Positions 1 through 10,104 of a stretch of 64,000 nt of DNA are shown piece after piece. The notes below the pieces were generated by a model. It made no database searches. It worked only from the letters and a program-made list of their open reading frames with translations, and had not been told where the DNA came from. Positions within the stretch are counted from its first letter, which is position 1. Every line of letters begins with the position of its first letter. The stretch covers positions 496,001 through 560,000 of the forward strand of contig BSBK01000966.1 in the NCBI GenBank assembly GCA_027943335.1. The letters run 5' to 3'. The position numbers were made by a program, and so were the translations under genes. Source of the stretch: Chamaecyparis obtusa. Lineage: Eukaryota; Streptophyta; Pinopsida; Cupressales; Cupressaceae.

Positions 1-1354
1 TAGAACATATAGATCAAAAAATATCATAATGATAATGAAATTGAACATGAGTTTTGCAACACCAGGTGATTCTTTCTTTGTTAATCCTTACATACCATGG
101 TTTACATTTTTCAAAAGATCTTTGACTAATACTAATAGTTAACATCTTATCATCCACAATTTTTTTATACAATTCTATTTGAGTCATATCTAAAAGGTGT
201 TTTGGATGTGGATCATGAACTTTTGAACCAACTCTTAATTTAAGAACATCTCTCGCATTAGGGGATACTCTTGTATTATCGTGCAAAATATTTTCAATCA
301 AAGTTTTGACTTCACCAGTAAGTTTCATGTCAGACCTGAGGAGTCTACCACTGAAGGTCTATAAATGGTTTGCCGGATCACTTTCAAAGTTAACTCTTCT
401 CTTTACAGCTCTTGTTAAAGTTTTATGATTAATATTAAGATATCCACTTATGTTTGAAATCATTCTTTTATTAGTAGTAGTTTTATTTACTAAAGCTGTT
501 GTTATTGCTCATCATGCCGCATTACTATCTTTAGAATGACTTTTCTTTCCAATTGTGTCAAAGGCACTAGCAACAGTTGATACAACTTGTTTTAGAAACT
601 CATCCTTCTTCTTAGTTTTCACATCAATGCCTAATCTCTCCATCACTTTTTGCATTTTAGATATTTTAATTAATTGTAACATTAATTGACATTGAAACCC
701 AAATTTCTTATTATAAAAAAATTGTTTAAACAATCTGTTCACATGTGTCCTAATCTATCTCGATGAAACCAAACCACGTAGATTGTCTAACACATCAATT
801 TTTATTTGAAATTGTTCATTTATTTCATTATCATTCAAATGAGTTTCTTTCTTAATCAGTGTTTCTATGTCTACATTTACATTGTGGATTTCAATCTGAA
901 TTGGTGTTTGATTTTCAGTTTCAATTGGGGTTTGACTTTCAGTTCCTTTATCATTATGATTAACATTACTAATTTTTGAAATTTCACGTTCAATTAAATT
1001 TGATAATCTATTTTCAAGAATAGAATTTAAATCATTTTTATTGTAACCTGCTTCTAGAAAATCATGAACATCTTTATCAGAATAAGTTGTAACATTTGGA
1101 TGTGAAGACATACCTATATCCAATACTAGATTAGAAGATGCACCTGATTTTTCTTCTTCAACCTCTGCATCCATTATGGTGTCTTGATTGTCCTCCTCTT
1201 TTGAAACAATTGTTGAACTCGATGCTCCAACATTATTCAGGTTTCAAAGTCTTTCTCTTCTTTCTCATTGTCATTTTGCCTCCTCTCTATTTTCTGCAAA
1301 CTCCTCAGATGTTAGAACCTTCATTGACCTCTTTCTACGTCAGTTTGATCCCAT
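1..1354 (-). pseudogene. Decayed unrecognised coding region, possibly transposon-derived, running off the left edge
   Basis: Minus-strand reading continues through several open segments (1354-1236, 1174-755, 742-512, 490-14) broken by stops and shifts. A plausible start is the ATG at 1354-1352, followed by a short basic stretch. A TGA follows at 1342-1340 where CGA would be read, and a one-base shift lies near 1236. The N-terminal part is acidic and Gln/Asn/Thr-rich. Around 480-390 there is a helix-turn-helix-like segment (ISGYLNINHKTLTRAVKRR). Near 110-20 there is a Cys/His cluster (FEKCKPWYVR, then CCKTHVQFHY). I do not recognise the family. The Cys-x-His cluster recalls uncharacterised transposon-type proteins, but that is only an impression. 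The C-terminal end lies outside the window. The frame breaks argue that this copy is dead. Confidence 0.4.
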
Positions 1355-1537
1355 TTTTGCACCAAAATTTGAGTTCAAACAATCTTTTTTGAATGTTATA
1401 TCCAAGATAAGACAAAAATATAGAATGTTGGTAGAAATATTCTCTTTGTCTGCTATGGATCGATACAAAATAGATTGAAAAGTCATCAATCATTAGATCA
1501 GGCCCATAGTCTTGTCTTTTTGGTTGCAATGAATCTT

Positions 1538-1618
1538 TACAAAATAGGCGCCCGTTTTGTAGTTTCACAAAACGGGCACCCATTTTTTAGTTTCGCAAAA
1601 CGGGCACCCGTTTTGTAA
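1538..1618. repeat. Three tandem ~28-bp palindromic repeats (CAAAACGGGCACCCGTTTTG type)
   Basis: Three adjacent copies start near 1538, 1566 and 1594. Each is a near-perfect palindrome built of CAAAA, a GC core and TTTTG. The best copy, 1596-1615, has 9-base arms around a 2-base centre. The block lies about 200 bases upstream of the decayed minus-strand coding region and is much more GC-rich than its surroundings. Confidence 0.7.
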
Positions 1619-1666
1619 ATCTATGAGCGGGAACCTTACATGCTAGCTTGGGTTTTGGTTTGAGAC

Positions 1667-1687
1667 AGGCTTGGTGGGACCAAGCCT
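1667..1687. repeat. Short perfect hairpin AGGCTTGGT-GGG-ACCAAGCCT
   Basis: Nine-base perfect arms with a 3-base loop, in the same GC-rich island as the palindromes at 1538-1618. The AGGCTTGG core recurs in the hairpin island near 55.6 kb. Confidence 0.6.
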
Positions 1688-1689
1688 AT

Positions 1690-2543
1690 GCTTGACCTTG
1701 CAAAAAAATGGCTAAGGCATTACAAAATACAATTTTTGCCTTGCAATAATTTTTTGGACATCTTCCCGAATGAATTTTTCAATAAAGCGAAAACCCATTT
1801 TAGCTCTTATTGTGGAGATTATAAAAATATAAATTTTATAGTGATATGATAAATTTTAATATTTATACAATATTTATTAAGCCAATGTGGTACCTAAGCT
1901 TGAAATACCAAGGTTAACTAAATCTTTAATAACTTTTTTAATTTTACACTTTTTGAAAAATGAGTTATATGAGACCAATCTACATAGGATTAGCTTCAAA
2001 TTAATTTTTTTTTTGAAAAAAGTGAAGTTATCATCAAATTATGGTGTTTGTACACCAGAGGTTTAAAATATGTACTAGTCAATTAAAAATTAATTAAAAA
2101 AAATTCAATAAAAAATAAGATAAAATATTTTGACCAATCTTCAGTATTTTAGGTACCTTTTCCCAAAAGGATTCACAAAAATATATTCATTTACTTCAAA
2201 AAAGGGTGTTCGTACACATGTGAGGTGTGGTCCTGAAACATGCATTTTGAAAAAGTGGTTTTTAGACATGCATACTAAAATTCAATTTATACCATGTGGG
2301 TATTGAAATAAATTACATATTTGAAAACTAGACTCCGAGTACTAAATTTTATATTACTGAAGGTTTTCAAGATTCAATCTTTAAGTGCTTCAAATTTGGA
2401 CATCAATTGATAGAAATTTTAAAAAATAGAGAAAACACTTCCACTTTTTGGTCAAAAGTGGGACTCAACTTTTTGCAGCCACCCTTCTACCTAATATTAC
2501 TGAAGATTGCCAAAAGAATTCTACTTTTCTGGTGTCAGAAAAT
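1690..2543. other. AT-rich spacer, no gene seen
   Basis: Long A/T runs and no credible reading frame. The only open stretch (2407-2634) overlaps the left arm of the foldback element that follows and has no recognisable protein features. Confidence 0.6.
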
Positions 2544-2839
2544 GAGGTCACAGACTCACAATGTCACACGTCCATTTGATTACAACATATCAATGACTAA
2601 AGGTGAATTTCAGGCCTATTGTTGGTCTTCATAATCTTTACGACAAATTCTTGGTGGAATCATGACACGTGGTATGATTGATCATGGGCTTATTGGTATG
2701 ATCAATCATACAACGCATCATGATTCCACCGAGAGTTTTCCGTAAATATTATGAATAGCAACAATAGGCCCAAAATTCACCTTTGGCCATTGATATGTTG
2801 TAAATCCAACGGACATGTGTCGTGTGAGTTTGTGACATC
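2544..2839. mobile_element. Foldback (MITE-like) element, ~140-bp imperfect arms
   Basis: The left arm (2544-2685) and right arm (2698-2839) are imperfect inverted copies almost to the centre, leaving a loop of about 12 bases. The outer ends read GAGGTCACAGACTCACA and, inverted, GATGTCACAAACTCACA. The inner ends read GGTATGATTGATCAT and its inverse. There is no coding potential. Long terminal inverted repeats with almost no unique centre are typical of foldback or miniature inverted-repeat elements. I could not define a target duplication. A third, shorter relative of the inner arm lies near 2950-2990. Confidence 0.7.
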
Positions 2840-3118
2840 ATAGTGATGGGAGTGGGACCCGATGCAACTTCAACATCAAATCACAACCATTGGTTTAAGA
2901 GAGATGAACGGTGGAAGGTGCATTTTGGACGGAATGTGGTGAGATAACTCTTTACAAAAAACTCTCTCTGGAATCATCACAGATGTCATTCTTCAAATTT
3001 CCAATTATTCAATCGCCATACCAACTATAAATTTTTGAAAACCATTTGCCATAACAAATAAATTAATTCAAATATTTGGAAAATAGTTTCTCCATGTTTT
3101 TATAAAAATGGTATCCGT
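2840..3118. other. Spacer without gene, contains a partial relative of the foldback arm
   Basis: The stretch around 2950-2985 (CTTTACAAAAAACTCTC, then TGGAATCATCACA) resembles the inner arm of the preceding foldback element. No reading frame is credible. Confidence 0.4.
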
Positions 3119-3290
3119 TATTAAAATATTCGCCACCAAATATCCATATTTTGAAACATAATTCACCATCAATATTAATAATTTTCCTAAATTTTTTTTA
3201 TAGTCGTCAGTATTAAAAAATTCGCCACCAAATATCCATATTTTGACACATAATTTTCCGTCACTATTAAAATTTTTCCCTCCAAAACAC
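3119..3290. repeat. Two-copy ~92-bp direct repeat
   Basis: The block containing TTCGCCACCAAATATCCATA occurs at about 3119-3210 and again, offset by 92 bases, from 3211. The second copy has point differences and small indels. Only two copies are seen. Confidence 0.65.
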
Positions 3291-3579
3291 GTGATTCACC
3301 ACAATTTTATACTTTTCGGAAGGGGGGGGTTCCTTAAAGTTATCTCTAGATAGAAGGTTGATTGCATTTTCCATTCATGTGAAGAAAGAACAATTTTAAA
3401 AGGAGCAAGTAGCCACTACTACAAGTCAAAGCCCTTTTGAAGAGCATCAAGGATCAAACAATTAGAAAGAGCTTCGTTCACTATGGGTAAATCTACTTTA
3501 ATTCTTATTTTTAAAATTTTTAGTAGGGAGGTATAACATGAATATTTTCCTTCACTTTGGGATAAACATAGCCCAATTT

Positions 3580-3678
3580 AAGTTTGAACAATTTACATGT
3601 GAGAGTATGGTAAGAAGGAGATGTAATTAAGTTTGTACAATTTATGTGCGAGGGTATGTTGAAAAGGAGATGTAATGA
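3580..3678. repeat. Two-copy 49-bp direct repeat
   Basis: AGTTTGAACAATTTACATGT at 3581 is followed 49 bases later by AGTTTGTACAATTTATGTGC, and both copies end in AAGGAGATGTAAT. The two copies are adjacent and diverged. Confidence 0.65.
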
Positions 3679-4253
3679 ATCTATTGTTGAAAGGAAATAA
3701 TAATTTTGTTGGGAAATAACATGAATGATTTTTTTTAATAATTATCATTATTTAGTTATTTTGATTGGATGCTAAAAGTCTAAATAAGTACATGATCAAT
3801 ATTTTTTGTTAATTATTTCGGTCGCTGATATAATGTTGGTATGACCATCTAAATGATCCAATTAAATTCTAAAGGGAAGAATTTTTAACTATAGGTTTAA
3901 GAATATGTAGATCAACTACATCCATAGTCTTTTCAATGAGAACTAGAAAAATCAAATTGACATTCGTAATGTTCAAGTTATGTTGCATTAACCTATGGGT
4001 GGAAAAGTGGGGAAGTGTCTAATTTGTCAAGGACATGGGTAATCCTCAGATGGTACTTTTGTTGAGTATTATAGTCTTGAATATTCTCAGAATGAATTTG
4101 TACTTTTAGCCATCTCATTTGGATTCTAGAGACACTAAGTGATAGAGAATATTCATCATCTCAAGCTAGCTTCTTGCTTTGAGACGGTGCTTTGCATGAG
4201 AAGTAATTCTCCTTTCTTTTTCTTTCCTTATTTGTTGATGATCTAGCATTGAA

Positions 4254-4260
<7 letters not shown>

Positions 4261-4298
<38 letters not shown>
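4261..4298. repeat. (TA)n microsatellite
   Basis: Nineteen uninterrupted TA units, preceded by a short GTGTGTG run. Confidence 0.95.
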
Positions 4299-4299
<1 letters not shown>

Positions 4300-4302
<3 letters not shown>

Positions 4303-7300
4303 ATTTTGATCTTTGAAGATAGGTAAGGGATTTTCTCTTGAAATCAATATGGATTGTTGTGAAAAACATTTATGACACTACAATAAAGAATTATACCATT
4401 CAGAGGGTCATGAAGCAACTTGATGGAATTGTATCGCAGTGCAATATAGATTATTATTGAATAATTCAAGAATTTGTGATTCTAAATTTTGGGAAAATAT
4501 TTTGAGAACTGAAGAATTCAGCTCAAATCTACACCCTTTCAAGCAAGAGATAGTTTAATGGAGTTTCACCCATTTTAGGATTTTTTTATTCAATGAAATA
4601 TCTCGTCAAGAATGTGTATTTATTTTCAGTAGCAAGTCTTGTTGTGTAACCCTTAATTGGCAAGACAATGTTTGATTTTTCAAGGGAATATTTACAAGAG
4701 AAATTTAAAAAGGGGAATATTAATTTAAATGTTAGCATTACTATTACATTGTTAGGGTGGTTTGTGGAGTAGTTGCTAAGTGGTTGGTATTGCAGACACT
4801 ACAAATGTACATTTTCCTTTATATAAATTTATTTCCCCCGCTTCAAATAATATATCAATTATTCACCGTTCCACTTTTAACTAAAAAAAATGATTTAATG
4901 GTCTAGTCAATGTGTTCCACCAATGAAAAATGATGACATAATGAATACAATACTGCCCAAATCATGACAATGATAAAGGGTTAAATTCAATGCAACTTCA
5001 AAGCCTTAGATAAATCATTTTTCTATACATTATAGATTGTTGATAATATCAAGCCTTTTCCATCCCTTCCTAGATAAAATTGATTTTGTTGAGAATGCCA
5101 TTTTCTCAAGAAGAACCAATTAAGGAAGGAGTGGCCTAAGCTAAAGAGAAAGAACTTTTGCTATAATCTTTAGGAGACAATTAACAAGTTGATATGCCAT
5201 GAATAACAGATTTCTTTTGGGTCACCAACTTTGTGTATAAATTTAATATTATCTTATTGAATTTATGCCTTTGAAATATTCTCATGGAAACGTTCCACTT
5301 ATACTTTGTGATGATCCTCGATGAGAATATCATTAAATTTTTAATAGAATTCATACAAGAATTTATCCAAAGTAAGGACTTTTTTGTTAGAGGTTGACAA
5401 GACAATCTCACATAAATCTTCTTTAGTGAAAAGCTAATAGTAAAGAATATATTGAGATGTTGAAATTTGACAAGGAATCCTATGCATGTGATGCTACAAA
5501 AAAATAATTTGAGCTAGAATACAATTTTGGGCAACAAACAATGAGTCATAATTTATTAGTCAAAGGCCAATGTATAGAAGTTATGAAAAAGGCTACTAGC
5601 CCTCCTTAATTTTCTTGATGACTTGAGATGTATGATAAGCTCATATAGTGTGAAGAAAATCCCTATAGATCTTGTCTTGAACCTTGAACCAATGAAGTGA
5701 AGCTTTAATTCAGGCACAAAGAGAAGGATGAGATTATACAACTTGCTTTTAGTGACAAATTGTAGGCATGAATCTAAATTACAAAATGTTAAAATATAAT
5801 TTAAAATGATCTTGTAAGTGAGTAGTAATAAGTTTGGAGAAAAGATTGAGTATATAATTAATTAATTCTACAAAGAATTTAAAACATAAAATGAAATTTG
5901 GAAATTAAAGGAAAAATATTTTTAAATTATTAAAAATAAAATTTATAATAAAATAAGGAAGTGATCAAAATTTTATTTGTACATCGTTAGAGTAACATTT
6001 TAATCGGGGAGGAATTTGATGGTCACCCTTACCGGTCATTTGATTTTAAATGATGGTTTAGTCATTTTACTGCCTTTCATTTTACATTTTATGAAAAATA
6101 TTGATGGTCAAAAGAAACTATTTGTAAAGAACTTATATTATTATTTTTAAATTAAAAAGATTTTAAATTAATAATAATATATAATAAATCATATAAAAAC
6201 TTTTATTTGTGGTAAAAAGAAAATAAAATTAAAAAATAATTTAAATTAGTAACATACTCAAATTAATTAAACAAGTTTCTAAATTCATACGCTTTATTTT
6301 AAAAATAATTTTAAATTAATATAAATATATAATAAACAATATAGAAATATTACATTACATACTAATATCATAAATTACTAATATATTTAAAAATCTCAAA
6401 TTTACTAAATAATTTCTAAAATTTATATATTCTATTTATTTATTTTTTCAAATTAATATGAATATATAATAAATAAAATAGAAACATAGCTATTACATAA
6501 TACTAATATTAAATGATGATCACCTAATAATTATAAATAATAGCAAGCTTCTAAATTCATATTAAAATAATTTAAAATTTAAAAATATTCATATATATCA
6601 TTTCAAAATATTTAAAATAGCATATATTTATATTATAAAGTAAAATACTATACTGCTTATAATAAATTTTGTAGTTTATTAATAATTTAAAATGTAATAT
6701 TTAAGATTTTATAATAATAAATCATGTCAATCCATACCATCTAGAACATTTTCAAGCTATCATATATAGTGTAAAACATTTTCAAGATGTCATATTTGGC
6801 CATCAAATTCCAGACCTAATTTTAACCAATAGAATAAGATAATTATTTAGTTTTGAACATAAATAAAATATAACATTAAATGTTGATAAGCTCAACTCAA
6901 ACGAGACATTTAAATAGAACGCAATTTTATAAAATTGAAAACACATCATCCAAACTCCTAAAAATGCACAAAATTACATAAAACGGTCATTTTAATATTT
7001 GTGGGTAAACAACAAACTAAAATGCATGTTTTATAAAGAGAGAAGAAAAAACAAGTAAATGTGCCCTTTGTAGAACATCCGTTTTAGTTTGCTGTTTAGA
7101 CGTTTCCCATTTTAACAGCCAAAAATAAATGTGATTAAAGCCTGCTCACAATTTCTTGGAAGAATATATGGGTTAAGTTTGGCGCCTATGCTTTTTGAGA
7201 TTTCGCATCAATTTTGTGTTACTTGCCTACAAGATAGTAGTCAACACCTTTCATTTTTACGCTGAGAGGTGTTCCTATACAACCGTAGCGGAAGAGGAGG

Positions 7301-7580
7301 ACACAAACATGACATATTCCAAGGAATATGCCGTGCACATAAAAAAGAATTACGATCAGTTACAATTCAAAAAATGAATAGCCAAAACTAACAAAAATAA
7401 AAAAATAAAAATCAAATACGAAAAAAATGAACTGCCAAAAAAACAAAAATAAAAAATAAAAAATGAAAAATATAAAAATTCAAAAATGAAAATATAAAAA
7501 ATAAAAAATGAAAAATGAATGGACGCATTTCATACCCGCTTGGACGCGTTTCATACTGGAGTGGGGGTGTGCACTGCACA
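4300..7580. other. Long AT-rich spacer, no gene seen
   Basis: Mostly A/T-rich sequence, extreme between about 5940 and 6720. An A-rich simple stretch at 7380-7510 is built of AAAAATAAAAA-like units. Short open stretches (5181-5411, 5556-5741, 7195-7377) have no family features and no intron logic, and I treat them as chance. Confidence 0.6.
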
Positions 7581-7587
7581 ACTTGGC

Positions 7588-7632
7588 CACTTGGCTGTTG
7601 GCACTAGCAGCGCCAGTGCCGACAGCCAAGTG
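7588..7632. repeat. 18-bp-arm hairpin in a GC-rich island
   Basis: CACTTGGCTGTTGGCACT (7588-7605) pairs with AGTGCCGACAGCCAAGTG (7615-7632) with one mismatch, leaving a 9-base loop. It sits in a GC-rich patch (about 7530-7670) surrounded by A/T-rich DNA. Confidence 0.75.
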
Positions 7633-7814
7633 CACAGTGCCCATGCGGCTGGCACCAATAGCCAGTACCCCAATGTGCTGCGTTATAATATTTTTAAAAA
7701 TTATTTTATTTAAACATACCCCAATGCAATTCTCAATGTGTTGTGTTATAATATTTAGAAATTAGTAACATTTTTTTAGAAATGAATGAATGTTTGGAAT
7801 ACAAAATGCTTTAG

Positions 7815-7837
7815 AAATGAAGAGTCACTCTTCATTT
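7815..7837. repeat. 11-bp perfect inverted repeat
   Basis: AAATGAAGAGT and ACTCTTCATTT are separated by one base. A further CTCTTCATTT copy follows at about 7849. It lies about 100 bases upstream of the HIG1-domain exon. Confidence 0.55.
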
Positions 7838-7928
7838 ATAAAAGAGTGCTCTTCATTTCTCTAGCTATTTTTTTTGTTTGCAAGTTCAAAGATTTGAGAG
7901 AGGATTTGCAGGTTGTGAGAGAGGATTT

Positions 7929-8267
7929 GAGAATAAACTCACCTTAGTAGGGTTTGTGGTGTTCAACAATTGGGGCTTCTCTTGCTTATAACTTCTCAAA
8001 GCCCTCCATGAAAACTAGTCTCAAGCTTATACACGCCAGGTATGAAATTCTCCACATTTCCTGTTACAAATGTTGAACAGTTGCTTTACAATTTTGTATC
8101 AACTAGGATGATGTGATGATGGGTTTGTTCAAGTAATGGGGGATTTTGGTGTATACAGGATTCATGCACAGGGAATTACTCTAACAGCACTCTCAGCAGC
8201 TACTCTTCTTCATTTGTATGAGCAGAATGTCCAGGAGAAGCCCAAGCAAAACCATGGCATTGCTTAG
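7929..8267 (+). pseudogene. HIG1-domain (hypoxia-induced / respiratory supercomplex factor-like) protein, 3' exons, frameshifted
   Basis: Two exons with a 119-base GT-AG intron (8040-8158) encode the end of a plant HIG1-domain protein. Exon A (to 8039) carries GASLAYNFSKPSMKTSLKL followed by IHA. Exon B (8159-8267) continues with IHAQGITLTALSAATLLHLY and ends at TAG 8265-8267. Plant members share the pattern of a Lys-Thr-Ser-x-Lys motif, an IHAR-x-HAQ motif and a hydrophobic second membrane segment. They are small mitochondrial inner-membrane proteins linked to respiratory supercomplexes and hypoxia. Upstream, NKLTLVG (7932-7952) is in a different frame from the WCSTIG that follows at 7957, which fits a two-base deletion. 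No initiating exon is visible. I read it as a truncated, broken copy; a sequencing error or an additional upstream exon cannot be excluded. Confidence 0.7.
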
Positions 8268-10104
8268 CCCTATACATCTCAAAATCATATAACATTAATG
8301 CTATGTATATCTCATAATCATATGACATTAATGCTCTATAGATCTGCTCTGTTTTCCATGTACTTTGGTGTTTCAGAGCTTTTCTATTTCTTATGTAATC
8401 AAATTCAATAACTGTATGTAGATGGACAGATTTCCTCAGTTATGAAGAAATCTATTGCTTGTAGTTTAAGTCCTGAGTTTAAATGGATGTTATGAGAGCG
8501 TACCAGTATTTCTTGGGCATCCTTAGTAGATCCATCTTCTGCACCCACTTGGCTTCCATTGAGTAGCAGCTACAATATTTATTTTTGTATCTAGCAACTA
8601 TAATATTTGCTTGTCTGCTTTGCTTCTTCCAGGTTGCAGTATTCAGGTGTTTCTTCCAGGGAGTGTGCCATTATATTCAATTTCTTAAAACTATATTTTA
8701 TCTATTTTAGTTCATTTTAGATGAATTTTAAGTTGCTCATTGCATAGGTTTTATATAGAACTACATCCACGCATGTTGATCATTTTCATAAAAGAGTTTT
8801 TCATTTCTAAAATTAAAATTAAAGTTTTAATAGAATATTTTTTTGAATTAAAATTTCTTATATTTAATTTCAGTTGACATGCATCATATTCCTGTGAAGT
8901 TATCAATTTCATCTTTACTTTACATTTTTCTGCAAAATGTAAATTAAGACTGGAATTTCTTCATTTGCATTCAAGGAATGTGTGTCTTATTTTTGTTTTA
9001 TTATTGATTTGGCCATTGCGGGCGACATAATTTAATTACTTCATTTCATGAGGGCTTATGCAATATTACAAGTGTACTTAATCTTATATATTTATATGCT
9101 ATTTTCATATGTTTTCTTCATATCATGTAAAACATTTTTAAAATTGTCAAATAGAAAGCCTTTAAAATATAATAGAAATCTATTTTAAAATGAATTAATT
9201 TAAGATAAAATAATTCAAGAAAATAAATAAATAAATTATTAAGTTATATCAAATTTTGATGTTAATTTTTTATCTTTATAATACAAATAAACATTTTTTA
9301 AAAATACAATAAAATAGGAACTTCAGTTTTTAAAAGATTTGTAATAGAAATGTTTTTTTTATGAAATTAGAATGTTTTGAAGGTGATTTTTAAAATTTAT
9401 AATACAAACATATTTTTACAAATCCAAATAAATGTTTTTAAGAAAAAATGAGAATAAGAATAGAAACTTTAGTTTTCTAAAGATTTATAATAGAAAGGAT
9501 TTTTATGAAATTAGAAATTTTGTTTTTAGTAACTAATTCACCATGAAATATTCAAGAATAAAGTAAATCATTCAATAAATAATTTTAAATTTTGGAATTT
9601 GATTTTTTTTTAAATGTCTTTTTCAAAATTCATAGTAGAAATTTATCCTCAATAACTTTTTAAAATTAGAAAAAGTGGTTATGTGTTTGTTTTTGTCAAT
9701 ACATAGAGTCTACCATTATTAGAAGAGAGAAGGATTTCATTAAATTTGAAAACACATATTATATATGTTTTTTATGAAAATTTATATATATGTTGCACAA
9801 ATTTGTGAGCTAGACAAAGTAGAATTTAATCTTTGCAAAAATATATTGAATGGAGGAAATGATGTATTTGAAAGAAATAAAGTAGAATTAAATTTTGAGA
9901 AGGAAGCATGCATAAAAGGTAAACACACAAAAGTAGAAACTAAAAATACACATTGCACAAGTTTAAACTTATGCACCATATTGTTGTAGAAAAATTAAAG
10001 ACACATTACATAAACGCATACATTAGGTGGATATGGTTCTCAATTATAATCTTTTTTTTTCTCTATATAGTAGACATATTGTAATTGGCATATGAGAATC
10101 CCCA
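8268..10104. other. 3' flank and AT-rich spacer, no gene seen
   Basis: The first ~150 bases contain a two-copy repeat around TCATAATCATATGACATTAA. After that come long A/T-rich runs. The open stretch at 9765-9989 has no family features. Confidence 0.5.

Noticed and set aside
9765..9989. Overlapping plus- and minus-strand open frames (9765-9989 and 9782-9979)
   Set aside because: Both are short, mutually overlapping, AT-driven and without recognisable features.
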